The position numbers and the translations under genes were made by a program. From Eleginops maclovinus (taxonomy: Eukaryota; Chordata; Actinopteri; Perciformes; Eleginopidae), in assembly GCF_036324505.1 (NCBI RefSeq), contig NC_086356.1, positions 16,417,744 through 16,481,743 of the forward strand: a stretch of 64,000 nt of DNA, in the 5' to 3' direction. Under the pieces are notes generated by a model. It saw only the letters and a list, made by a program, of their open reading frames with translations. It did no database searches and was not told where the DNA came from. Below are positions 23,346 through 34,665 of the stretch, piece after piece; positions within the stretch are counted from its first letter, which is position 1, and the number at the start of each line of letters is the position of its first letter.

Positions 23346-23451
23346 AATGAAATATTTCACACATTTGTAATTAACAGCTTCATTAGCAGTTAATAAAACC
23401 TTTATGATTGCTTGAAATAATAAAAACAACATTTCATTAATCATGTTTACA

Positions 23452-23474
23452 TTGTTGTTGTTGTTGTTGTTGTT
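23452..23474. repeat. (TTG)n microsatellite
   Basis: Seven to eight uninterrupted TTG units. Confidence 0.9.
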
Positions 23475-24440
23475 TGGTCCTCCTCCAGCTTGGGCGATAT
23501 TGCATTTTATTCCTCTTATTAATCGGGATGACAATACCTTTATGTAGTTTTAAAAATAATGTGTTAGATTTGCAGAAGGAAAGGTGAATTGGTGTACTTT
23601 GGGAAGTCTACCAAATGAAGTAAACAATAATTTAAGTATTTTTGGCACAAGTTTGGAGCTATCTGTGTTTAAATCTGTGCAGCTATCAGCACTGGTGATA
23701 CATACTGTAATTTGGTGCATTTCTCACGTATATTGTTTAAGTAACATAAAGTATCAGGTAGAAGTGATGTGCTCATGCTGACCTATTGATGCTCACAGTC
23801 TTAACACAGCCCAGAGACATTCCTCGAGTTGATCTGGCATGTATGAACACTTATTTATGTCTGGGAATAACCTGGATTTCTTTCGTTCCCAGTATTGACC
23901 AACATTTGGGGTTTTTCCACCTTTTTTTCCCACTGAGCACATGTGGCATCAATCGTCTTTTTTTGGCTAGATTCTCCCACTTTAATCCCTCTTCTTGTGA
24001 GACGTAGTGCAGACAAAAAGAAGAAGAAAGATGGGAATGTCAGCGAGGAAGCACACGGCAGCTGAGGCTCATTAATCACTGTCACGGCGGAGGATGAAAG
24101 ACGTGAGAGATGGAGCAGCAGCAGACACGGCAGGAATCTCTCTCCAGAGATGTGATGAATAAACCTATTCAGTGACTTCGCTTTGTTGATGATATGAGGC
24201 TGTGACATCACATCCTGCTGGAGCTGCAAGTCAGGGAAGCATCAGCGTCGTGGTCAAAAGGAGGTGGAAGTGAATGCATCACTCTGACCGACATATGGAT
24301 TGTGCATTGAATTACTGCCAGTCCCGCGGCTCCCAGAGGCCTCCGAATATCTCATGGAGACGTGGAGTTATGGATCATGAAAATGTTCAGACTCTAGTGG
24401 GAAAGGCAGCATATCAAACCCAACGTACACATGTAGAGAT
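23475..24440. other. Gene-free stretch
   Basis: No coding exon is recognised. Segment 24020-24250 is GC-richer and of normal complexity but has no open frame with similarity to a known protein. Confidence 0.4.
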
Positions 24441-24910
24441 TAGAGCTCGGAAATATATCGATATGATCTCAATATCGTAATATGAGACGAGATATCGGGT
24501 TCAGTTCAAGTTATTTATTTGTACTTGTAGGTAGATTTTGTTTGCCGTTTAAGACAAAGTGTTTATCGTGACACACATTTAAAACAAAACAGACAACTTC
24601 TTTAATCTTTAAAAAGTACCTGTGCTCCATAACATTGAATACCACTAGAACAAACACTATCACAAGTGTTGTCTGCTCCTGGTTTTAAGGCTAGGGATGT
24701 ATTAAAGTGATGACATTTAATATTATTTGCCTTTACACCATAAGTCATTTTAGGCACATTGTGATGATTATTACTCAAGTGTCATTGTGTAAATATTTGA
24801 TAAAATCACCAATAGTCAACCATTGTTGTTGTTGCAAAACCAATCTCCAAGTAAAATATATGGTTGCAAATATTGTGAAATTTGATAAAATCCATATAGC
24901 CCAGCCCTAG
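24441..24910. mobile_element. MITE-like element with TAG(G/A)GCT(G/C)GG ends
   Basis: The left end TAGAGCTCGGAAATATATCG faces the right end CCATATAGCCCAGCCCTAG, and AT-rich subterminal words (ATATCGTAATATGAGAC; ATTGTGAAATTTGATAAAAT) are typical of a fish repeat with CAGGGCTGGGC-type ends. The ATATCGTAATATGAGAC word is the reverse complement of the core of the tandem unit at 23181-23316, linking the two elements. No convincing 8-bp target duplication is seen. Non-coding. Confidence 0.6.
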
Positions 24911-25370
24911 CACAGATACAATATTTACAGGTCAGAAAGGTTAAAAAGCCTGAACACAGACACATTTATAAGTTGTGTTACTCTATCTGTAACGGTTGTG
25001 TGTTTCGCCCATTTCAATGTCCAGATACTGACAACAATTATCCATACTTCATATAAACTTGGCGATTAGTATACCCTTTGCTATAACGTTGCTGTAGGCA
25101 GTAGGAGAGTATAAAAGGTTGTTTGCCAATGACTTCTAGAACAATCTGAACATTCTGTAGAAGTTATTTGTTGAAATTATAGTAATCACATGCCATTTAA
25201 AATAAAGATTATAATCTGCAAAACTTTCAATGGCGGTAAATCCAGTTTGAAAATGACGAGATGTCTTTTCTGTGCTGAGCTACCTGTTACTAGCAGCATC
25301 AACACCTAACTGCGATGGAGAAAGGAAAAAAAAAGCAACAAGAAATCAGTTTTTCTTTCCTAAATCTCCA

Positions 25371-25694
25371 GCAGTGGCTCAGTCAGTAGGGGCTTGGACT
25401 GGGAATCGTAGGTTCGCCGGTTCAAGTCCCCGAACAGACTTGAAATATGGAAAGTGGACTGCTACTTGGAGAGGTCCCAGTTCACCTCCTAGGCCCTGCT
25501 GTGGTGCCCTTGAGCAAGGCACCGGACACCTCCAATCCCCCCTCCCCATTGCTCCCCGGGCGCTGCACAATAGCTGCCCACTGCTCCTAGTACTAGGATG
25601 GGTTAAATGCAGAGGACCAATTTCACTGTGTGTGCTCTGCTGTGTGAATGTATGTGACCAATAAAGAGGGTTTCATCCTCCGATTCTATCTATT

Positions 25695-25731
<37 letters not shown>
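25371..25731 (+). mobile_element. tRNA-derived SINE, full-length copy
   Basis: An A-box-like GTGGCTCAGTCAGTAGG begins at about 25374 and a B-box GGTTCAAGTCC lies at 25419-25429. A tRNA-unrelated body follows (TTGAGCAAGGCACCGGACAC, CCCACTGCTCCTAGTACTAG, GATGGGTTAAATGCAGAGGA), with CCAATAAAGAGG near the 3' end and an (ATT)n tail at 25696-25731. The pol III promoter parts are present. The copy at 9773-9995 belongs to the same family. Confidence 0.88.
25696..25731. repeat. (TTA)n tail of SINE
   Basis: Twelve uninterrupted TAT/TTA units directly at the SINE 3' end. Confidence 0.92.
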
Positions 25732-26760
25732 GTGTACCATGTATCCGGCCTAATGAGCAACTTGTTGACAGGGGACTGCTAAAGTCTCAAATTCTGACTC
25801 AAAAATAAAGGAAGCATGCTGTGTTTTTGGTTTGAATCTCAAAATAGCAAGTCATTCCTCTAGAAACTGAAACAAAGCAGAAATAGGGGGCACTATCATA
25901 AAACTAAGAATACTATACACTTCTTTGGTTTCAGATTTATTACTCATAGGAGAACAGGAAGAGTGATTTGCAGAGAAGATATGTATTCCATAGCCGTAAA
26001 AGAAAGTATGTAATTTATATCCAGTTATTTATTATAAAGAAGAAATAAGTCTATAAAGAGCTAAAGGGAATGATGGTAGATCCTTTCTCTTGCCCACATT
26101 TCATACCAGGGTTTTGGCCTGCTGGGCTGCGGTCGACTCCTCAACACGAACCAGATACTTGAAATCATGAAACTTTATTATTCTGGCCTTCCTGCAAATC
26201 TATAACATCCCCTCGCTTCAAAAAGTGGAACGTGCAGAGTGCATGTTCTGAATATATATTTGTCTTGCCTCGGGCTGAGATGTTGGGGTGGAAAGAAAAA
26301 AAAAACGGTTTCCAGTCAGAGTATGATGAATGTGTTCGGGCCAGAGGAGAGTGGGTGGTCTGTATCTGTCAGCGCTGCTATTACAGCAGACAGCGGAGTT
26401 ACAGGCCAATAAGCCACACTATCATCACCGTCATCAGCAGCAGATCCCCTTACAACAGCTCTCAGCTGTCCACATCACCCTGACAGCACAAACATGCACT
26501 TACCCACGCGCACTTGAATGTCTCGCATTAAAAAACATAGCTGTTTCACTGTGTGTTCTTAAAGGGCTGTGTCACCCAAATGAACAAAAGATATTACATT
26601 TTCACTTTTTGCATGTGGCAGTGGGTGTGTATACTACTAGTAAACAAGCTTCTTTCATGGACCTAAAGTGAAACTACTCATTCAGAATGACTCCCTTCAA
26701 AATAATGGACATCATACTACTGGATTAAAGCCTAATGTGTGATGTATTAAGGAGTTCTTC
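25732..26760. other. Gene-free stretch
   Basis: No coding exon or element with ends is recognised. Confidence 0.4.
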
Positions 26761-26763
26761 ACA

Positions 26764-27312
26764 GTATAGAGGGCCCTAATATGCTTTTTGGGATTCTCCC
26801 TTTTCTCTAGTGTTATATAGGTTTTTGTGCATGTAAATGGTCTGCAAAGTCTAAAAGCCCTCCTGCCTGAAACGCCTCCATTGGACTTTGTTTACTTCAG
26901 TAACACAAGATAAGGTAAGGCGTACCTTTATTAATCCCTGTGGGGAAATTCAAGTGTTTATGCAGCAACAGAGAAGAGAGAAACAGTACAGATTCAAACA
27001 AGGATATGAAATAAACATTAAAAATGATACACAGACAGTAACATCACGATGTAACACTTCTATTGTCTAGCGCTCCAACACAAGGGGCGGGACATCTCTA
27101 AGCAGTTGACCAATTACAACAGAGCCAGCCAGCTAACCAATCAGAGCAGACTGGGCTCTGGTTTCAGACAGAGGGTAAAAAGAGGTGCTGCAGCACAGGC
27201 AGTCTGAGAAAAATAAAGAGCTTTCTGAACATTAAAACATGGAGACATGTTCCAGTAGAGGCACAACATACAAATGTCAAACTAAAATGAGCAGAATATG
27301 TCCTCGTTGATA
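26764..27312 (+). mobile_element. TTAA-type MITE, copy B, split by a LINE tail
   Basis: The left part (AGAGGGCCCTAATATGC, from about 26768) and the right part (from about 27050 to GAGCAGAATATGTCCTCGTT, 27289-27308) together match the other copies of the family. CCAAT sits at 27110-27114 and 27137-27141, with GGGGCGGG just upstream at about 27083. Near 26903-27045 the homology is broken by an unrelated insertion with a LINE-like 3' tail. The TTAA flanks have decayed. Confidence 0.65.
26903..27045 (-). mobile_element. LINE 3'-end fragment nested in MITE
   Basis: AAGATAAGGTAAGG followed by GTACCTTTATTAATCCCTGT and GGGGAAATT is, on the minus strand, the usual AATTTCCCC...ATTAATAAAGG...CTTATCTT 3' terminus of a teleost LINE or its SINE partner. 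CAGTAAC occurs at both borders, possibly the target duplication. A second copy, in plus orientation, lies at 63390-63527. Confidence 0.6.
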
Positions 27313-28390
27313 TTAAAGCCAGCAAACTTGGACCCTATTTCATTCCTTCGTATACTGCTTTCTAGCCTATTATGATATCTTTGATCATCATATTTTGTAC
27401 CATAATCTGGATATCCAAAGTAAAAGGTTATCTATGAATGCAGTAGAATGAAAATGGCAAAATAAAAAAATACTTGGTGGTGAGTGTTGACCTTGACAAA
27501 AGTAAAATCTGCACTTGATCCTATTCACTGATGACTTTAATTCCATTCAAATAAAAATGATTTTGCTATTACATTATGAATACTGGTCTTAAGGAGTCCA
27601 AGGTCCGCAAAAATAGTTATCTCTATGAACACATTTAACAGTGTGTTCTGTGTCTCAAAGCCAAAAATGATCCACATGCTATGTACAACGAGCAGTAAAG
27701 TAAGAAACATTTGTGTTTTTACAGGAGAAACAACAGAGACTTAACTGTAATAATCCTCATGTTGTTTCACGACATCTTGTTCATTTGCTTGTGTTTTCTT
27801 GGACGTGTGACGCTTGTTCGCTGGAATTTTGATGAGATATTTACTGGAGCAACACGAGCCCCAGCTCTATAATTACTGAGCTAAACAGGAGAGCTGCTAT
27901 CAAAACAGTGTGGCGTTGGTTAGCAGCGCTGATTCATGACTGGGAAAACAAGACACACACCGTGGGCCAATGCAGTGTGTTATCAGCGAGATTGTGGACG
28001 AGAATAATGAGGTCACCTACGAGCCGCTGCGCTACATTAATGAGGTTGCTGTCTGTCACTGCGGCCAGGGACAAGGACACACACACTAGATCACCCAGCA
28101 TTATCTGTCCTTTTGTCACTTGGTCCTGGCATCCATTCAGAGGCAAAGGGAGTGTGTGGGGATCAGACTGACTCTGTTTCAGCATCCAGCTCATGTTAGA
28201 GCCCTCTGACAACACAGCATTGATTTATGACTCCTGCGTACAGACACAGCGAGCAGACATCACTGCACAGGCTTGTGTGTGTTTTGCACTCACGTGATTG
28301 ATTATCCTGTCTGTCTTGTCTGTGGCATTTTTGAAATGTAATCTCTCTGAACAGCATGAAAGGTGTGAGACCCCAGAGAAAACAGCACCA

Positions 28391-28407
28391 CCCCCCCCCC
28401 CCCCCCC
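28391..28407. repeat. Poly(C) run, 17 bases
   Basis: An uninterrupted run of 17 C, preceded by CACCA. Confidence 0.95.
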
Positions 28408-29389
28408 TCAGCCCACGTCTGCTCTGTGCAGGCTGTATTGTATTAGCATACCTTGGCCTAGGCATGCTAGGAAATTGAATTCCTCCCTCTTCCTGTAAGA
28501 CTCTCCCCGGGATTAAACCGTCATCGTGTGATTTACTGTAACCTTGCTATAAACAGCGTCACCCACCCTGATTGATGCTCCCAGCGAGCGTTTCGTGTTG
28601 CCACATTGTCACGCCATCATACATTTTATTTTGCTCACCGCACAGTGACAACGGCAATGAATACAATGGAGGATGTTTGCTTGGCAGTGGTGAGAGAAGC
28701 ATAAAAGTTTTCAGGATGAAGTAAAAGCCTCACAGTCTCGTTTAAAGGGCGATTAGCCGTTCTCTAAACCCCTCCCCTGATGTCAACTACACACAGCAGG
28801 CCTGTAAAGACTTGGATTTTCCCTTTCATTTTAGATTCATAGCATCATACATGGAGTTTTAGCTTGTGAAATCAAATGTTATCATTGCCATCTAACTACC
28901 CCTGCAGTCATACTGGCTTCACTACCTACAGGAGTAACCTACTAATGCTGTGTTAATATGCAATCACCTAACGCATTTTCCAAACAGAGGCACTGTACTT
29001 TGGAAAATGTAGTGTAGTGCTTCCAAAACAGGGTAAGACGTGATTTAGCTTGCTGCCTTTTCTTAAAATCTAGGTCAACTGAACAAAATAATTGGCCACT
29101 CTTAAAATAAAAGTCATTGGTTGTACAATATCCAGGGAGAAGCCTTACGACTCTTAGTTGATTTTTGGGTGAAACTGGATCAAATTATGTGGAGAAATGT
29201 GTTATCTTGTTTTCCCTCCGGCTGCTTTGCCTCAACTCTCTGTGATTTATGGAGTTTCCTGGAGGATAGAGAGCTCTACATGTGGCTAAAGTAATGCTAA
29301 CCACTAATTGCTGCTAACGTTAGCCGCCCTTAGCCAGTTACATAGCTTTAGCTCAGTTAGTTCTGCCAAGACTGGATGCATGAAGCACC

Positions 29390-30150
29390 TGGGTAGTGTT
29401 GCCAACTCCATAGGGAGGAAAGTACCTATTGGCTGTCCTTAAAGTCGTTAGAAGTCGCTAAATGACGTCATCACCTAATTTGCATAATTTACATTTACTA
29501 AATATGTTTAGAACTACAAATTAACTCGTTTTCTTGCAATTGAAATAGGCCTTCACTTCTTAGAATAACGTCATGACTTTTAATGCTTTGACCCACATCA
29601 CATAAATAAATCATGTCATGTATTGTTACATTTTAGAATATTACATTTAATCAAAAGATTGTTATGTGGGTTGGAATTGCTAGATCTACGTCCAACCCTC
29701 CTCCTTTATCCGAGTTTGGGACCTGCAAAGTGTCCCTGTAAACCAGAGCGGTATCAGCTGCGACTTTGCACATGCTCGAATCGTTTGCAGTCTGGACGCA
29801 AAGAGTCTCCTCTCCTCTTTATGACGGCGGACGGGCTCAGCACCCACTGCATAAAAATGTTCATAGTGGGTAGTTTATTTGGTTTTTAAAAAATGATCCA
29901 CTGATTCACAGACGTCTTTTTCCCAATGTAAGTCAATGGGGAAAAGTCTTTCTGGGCCGGGTGACATCACGGACTGATAAGGAAGTTGTAGTAGCTGCTG
30001 TTTGGCCACTACGAATATTTTGCTCTATGTCCGGAGCACTTCCTGGGGGCTTGGTTTGCACCGCTAGCACAGTAGCTTTGGACCGTATTGCGTTGTTGCT
30101 ATTGCTTGATTTTTGTCTAAGAAAAGTTGTGGAATTTCTATTTCTTGGTC
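29390..30150. repeat. Probable degenerate interspersed repeats
   Basis: GTGTTGCCAACTCC followed by GTCGCTAAATGACGTCATCA and CCTAATTTGCATAA, and further on CAATGTAAGTCAATGGGG before GGCCGGGTGACATCACGG, are word combinations I recognise from dispersed teleost repeats. I cannot define element ends. Confidence 0.35.
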
Positions 30151-33100
30151 ATAACTAATGTCATCACAACAAATGCATACATTTACAGCTGTTCATGTGT
30201 ATGACAGCCAACAGTGAATTGCACTGTGAAACTGATGCAGAGTTAAATAAAAAAATGCTGGTTTCTACATAAGATTGCATTAAAGCCTCGGCACTGACGC
30301 AACCCCAAACAGCGACAACTACTGCACTACAACTCATTTTTCTTCCTGTGTTTATGTGTGTGTATGCCTCATGTGTAGCTGATGATAAATGAGCTCAGCA
30401 GATTCTCAGAGAGCTCGCAGTGGAAAGAATAATGGGTATTTAAGCACACTTGTAAATTACCAACACATTTGTCTTGGACTGTCCCCTTAGGGATGTCTGA
30501 CAGCACAGCACACAAAGTATATAAAGCTCGCATACATCTGTTCCACATAGCCTTATTGGATCTGCTGACATCACTTAAACACAAACTGTCAAGCCGTGTG
30601 CCATAACTCATCCTTTGACGTTAACATAAAGCAGTCTTTTGCTGTCTTTGCACCTGCATTTATGTGTGTGTGATAGAGCTTGTCTCAGCAGGTGTGTGCC
30701 GGGTCACACAGAGTGCATGCCGATGTTTATCTCTAAGTACCGCAGACAGGCATGCCGGACCGCCTGGTGGGAAAATGGGATTACAGCTATCTGTTCCTCT
30801 GCGGCGTGCTGAGCGCCAAGCCTGTGATTTCTGCAGTTACATGTTTCCATCAGCAGCACACATGCTGTCTGCCACTTTGTCATGCAAAGGTGTCTGACCT
30901 TGCAAAACAGCTGCTCATGTGAAGATGAAATGTTTAGCGTGTTCACTTTTTTAACATTTAGTGCCCGTGGAGATGTTGAGATTAGCAGGAATGAGCTTTA
31001 TTATTATTAATTATAGCTTGTAATATAAATCATATTACTTCTCAGTGCTTTGACTTTCTGTTGGACTTCATTCTGCTAAGCAGCGAGTTGTTTTGAGTCT
31101 CCTGCCAAAAGTTTGGATCATAACACAGCTTTGTGTTTCTTCAAACCTGCTGAACAATCTCCCCAGAAAGAAAAAAAGGCCATAGCGCTTCAATTCATCA
31201 TCCTCATTCATAAACAGTCATTAATGTTTATGGCAGGTGTCGTGACATGTTTACGACGGCATTATGTCTGCTTTACGAGACCACTGTCAAGCCAGTTTTT
31301 TACGAGCGTGGCATTCGGAGGCGGCGAGGGGACCGCTGGCGGCGCGTCCAAGAGGTTCTCGGATGTTTAATCAGTTACTCGAACACACTCACAAATAAAA
31401 AGAGAGAACAGCGTTTGGCAGGGACGTCGGCCTGTTTGACGGCGGATAGCCATCAAACCCTCTCATTAAACTCTCCGAATCCAGGCTGCCCTGTTCTTCG
31501 GGGCTTTTATAGGAAAATCACTACTCTCAATTTGCTAGCTGTTGTAAAAGTTGTGTTCCAGGTAGTGGGTGTGGGTTCTGGTGGGGGTTAAGCAACGCCA
31601 CAGGATCCCCCACCCTCCTGCTTTATGGCAGGCTGTAAACCTGTTGGCAGGCCGACAGTGGCAGTATCTTTTTATCCGGCTGCTAATTTAAGGAAGGAGA
31701 TTAAGGTTGTGAATTACATTTACGGCGCTGGCTTTTTTTTGTGTTTGTTGATCCCTACAAAGAGTTTGGTTTGAGGCGTGTGTGCTGCATACAGAGAGGC
31801 TCTCCTTCGTTTTTGAATGTTGTTGTTGTTGTTTCTTTTAGCACTTCATCTTTAGATATGCATCATTAACTTAGTTTAAATGTATTTTTTTGGCTTATGT
31901 TTGGAGCCATTAATCCTTAGCCATTAGCTAGATATTATAAGCCCTATAAGGGGTAGCCTAATGGATTATTCTTTTCTATGACGTGTAGAAGTAAAACTTT
32001 ACATACTGTTTCCATTAGACTGCATTGGCTGTGTTTGTTCAAACTCTTATAGTGACGTTTTCCTACTAGCGACCTATTGTCGTGCAAATTGTGAAGGTTT
32101 TCTGTTAAAAAGCAAAGGCAGAAGTATTATCCATCGATTTGGCTGCGTAAAACCTCTTATTGTGGTGTTTGGCTTTAAAGCTTGATTTAGTATAGTGTTC
32201 GTAATCCCCAAATTACTGGGCTGAGATCTCACTTTTCTCTGGTCATCTATTATTCCCTAACGGCTAGACTTAAGCCGATATCATATTTGAATAAGAAGGT
32301 TGAGCGGATTATCACTACAATCTTTTGCTTCGTTCAATTTCACCTCAAGTTGGCATTAGTAACAGTTCTAATCGGAAAACTGACAGAGTATTCTATACAC
32401 AAAGTGGAGCATTAAGACGGATATTATTCTTGGCGGTTGATTGAGACCCAAAACAGAGCTTCAAAAGAGAGCTTTTGTATCATATTCATCGGATTGACAG
32501 AAAACATGGTTGAATTATTGATTTTGGATGTTGCTCCATGATTGCTGTAGTGCAAATAAGCAACTGTTTGCACATTTGTATTTGTGTTTTCGACTTGTTT
32601 CCCCAAGTGGCCATAAAAGTCATTGCACAATTAATTTTTGTTGCTAAACCCAACCAAACATAAATGGTTAATCTAGTTTCTCAATTAGGTGTTATTATTC
32701 CTTGCACCCTATTCGACTGAGTCGTCATGATGCCTTAGTTTTGAATGTTTTTACTATTTTAATGTCTTAACAAAAGACTGCAAGAAAATGTCAATGATTT
32801 TTCTTAATACAGAAGAGCTTCTTTTGCCAATATAAACATTCATTCACAGCATATGGTGAGTGATACCTCTCTTTAAATAGTTAATCCTGGAGCTGAAATG
32901 GTATCAGTGTGTCACCGATGTTTGGACACACACTGCCCTTCTCTGTGTGCCCGGGCGAGCACTTTACAAACAAACGTAAGCAGTTTTATTGATAGGGTAA
33001 TCCTAGACTGATTAATGGCCCAATAATCAGTCGTAACCTGCAATAAATCAGCCGCTGATCGATACGGCCTGTGCTCTGCAGCCGTGGCCAGATCATTACC

Positions 33101-33768
33101 GTGTCACTGTATATCTACCATTAGCACAGGAAGGCTGCGAGCTAAGGGGAGTGTAAGAAAAAGTGCTTCCTTTCTAATGTGTTGGAAATGGGATTGATAG
33201 AGAGGTCATTTTTTTTAAAATTTCATTTGTCTGCCCGCCTCTCTCCCTCCCTCTTCTTTCAGTGTGATTAATGACCGAACAGCAAAAGGCAGTGATAAAG
33301 ATGGAGAGGGGTGAGCAGGATGTTAAATTATGATAATGACAGCACAATTAATGACACTGGGAGACATTATTCTGCAGCCGTTTGGCATCTCGCAGCTGCT
33401 GGAAGATGTACAGTGTGCTGATGCTGTTAAAGGTTATCTTCTATGAATTAGGAATAAAAATAGCAAGGCTTCCCGGCCATTTGCTGCCATTTCATACCGT
33501 CTGAACTTTTATATTATGCCTTTTGAAGTGTTAAAGGTTAATTCTGGTTTATTTCAACCTGCAGTGTTTCCCATAAATGTGGCTATTGTGACTCAATGGT
33601 TTGTGCTCACTTTGCTACCTCTATTGTAGAGATACAGAAAGAAGAACACTGTTATTCTTCTATACATTATTTCATTGTTATTAATTTGAAACAGGATTTT
33701 ACTCTTGGAGTTGTTTGGATGGAGCTTTGTTCTGTTAATTTTTTTTATTAAACATCATTTTATTTTAG

Positions 33769-34106
33769 ATTTTTATAGATATATTCTGCTCATTTCAGGT
33801 TCATATTTGAACTAAGTGCCATTATTGTGACATGTCTCCATGCCTTAATGTTCAAAAAGCTCTTTATTTTTCTCATACTGCCTGTGCTGCAGCACCTCTT
33901 TTCACCATCTGTCTGAAACCAGAGCCCAGTCTGCTCTGATTGGAGACGTCCCGCCCCTCAACCTATCGTGTACAATGTGTTGGAGCAGTAGTCAATAGAA
34001 GCGTGGTTGTTATATAGTGATGTCACTATGTAACAGAAGGGATAAAGGAGTCTAATAAGTGTGTTTCAAGCAGTGGGAGGGGGAGTGTGTGGGAGAGAAA
34101 TCACTA
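33769..34106 (-). mobile_element. TTAA-type MITE, copy C (reverse orientation)
   Basis: TAGATATATTCTGCTCATTT at the left matches the right end of copy B inverted. CCAGAGCCCAGTCTGCTCTG, ATTGG at 33939-33943 and CGTCCCGCCCC follow in the reverse order of copy A. One of the paired CCAAT sites is lost by a small deletion. Similarity fades near 34106, so the distal end is truncated. Confidence 0.65.
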
Positions 34107-34611
34107 AAATAGTCAGGTGTCACTTTGCTCTCATCTCTGTCAGCAAAAAAGCAAACTCAACCTGTGGCCTGAGAATCATCAGACAGAGGGAAGCAGATAT
34201 GGATACAGAGTTTGGGAAACGGACGCACCAGATTGGAATGAAGTGTCCCTGAAATCAGAGATCAGATTGCCGGTCGAGGATTTGTAGGAAGCACATCTCA
34301 GATCCACACAGGAGAGATGTGACAGATGGGAGAGCTGAGGTCATGAAACCAGGGAAATAAAGGATGAAATCTACCAAGTGAGCAGAAGAGAGGTAAAAGG
34401 AAGTGAGGATGACAAGGTGCATGCAGAGGAAGAGCATGTGGGGAGATAAGATAGTAAGGAGAGGGGAGGACAGAGAGGAAGAAAGGTAATTTGAGAGAGA
34501 GACCAGTAGGAGAGGTTGAGGCAGGGCTGACAGTGGGCCATTCATCCTCCATGCTAGAGGAGACAAACTGCTGCAAGAGGGAGACAGCCCCCATAAATCA
34601 CTCTCAGTACA

Positions 34612-34614
<3 letters not shown>

Positions 34615-34662
<48 letters not shown>
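34615..34662. repeat. (AC)24 microsatellite
   Basis: Twenty-four uninterrupted AC units. Confidence 0.96.

Positions 34663-34665
<3 letters not shown>

Larger units (their letters stand above)
27313..33768. other. Gene-free stretch with candidate conserved blocks
   Basis: No coding exon is recognised over 6.4 kb. There is a C run at 28391-28407. Blocks 27780-28190, 31220-31510, 32960-33140 and 33240-33530 are complex, low in repeats and rich in homeodomain-type TAAT/ATTA cores. Repeat-like fish DNA occupies parts of 29390-30150. Confidence 0.4.

Noticed and set aside
25371..25450. A tRNA gene
   Set aside because: A- and B-box words are present, but the cloverleaf is not intact and the sequence continues into a SINE body and tail.
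30704..30946. Possible coding exon in GC-richer DNA
   Set aside because: No splice signals fit an open frame with similarity to a known protein, and both strands have weak frames of similar length.
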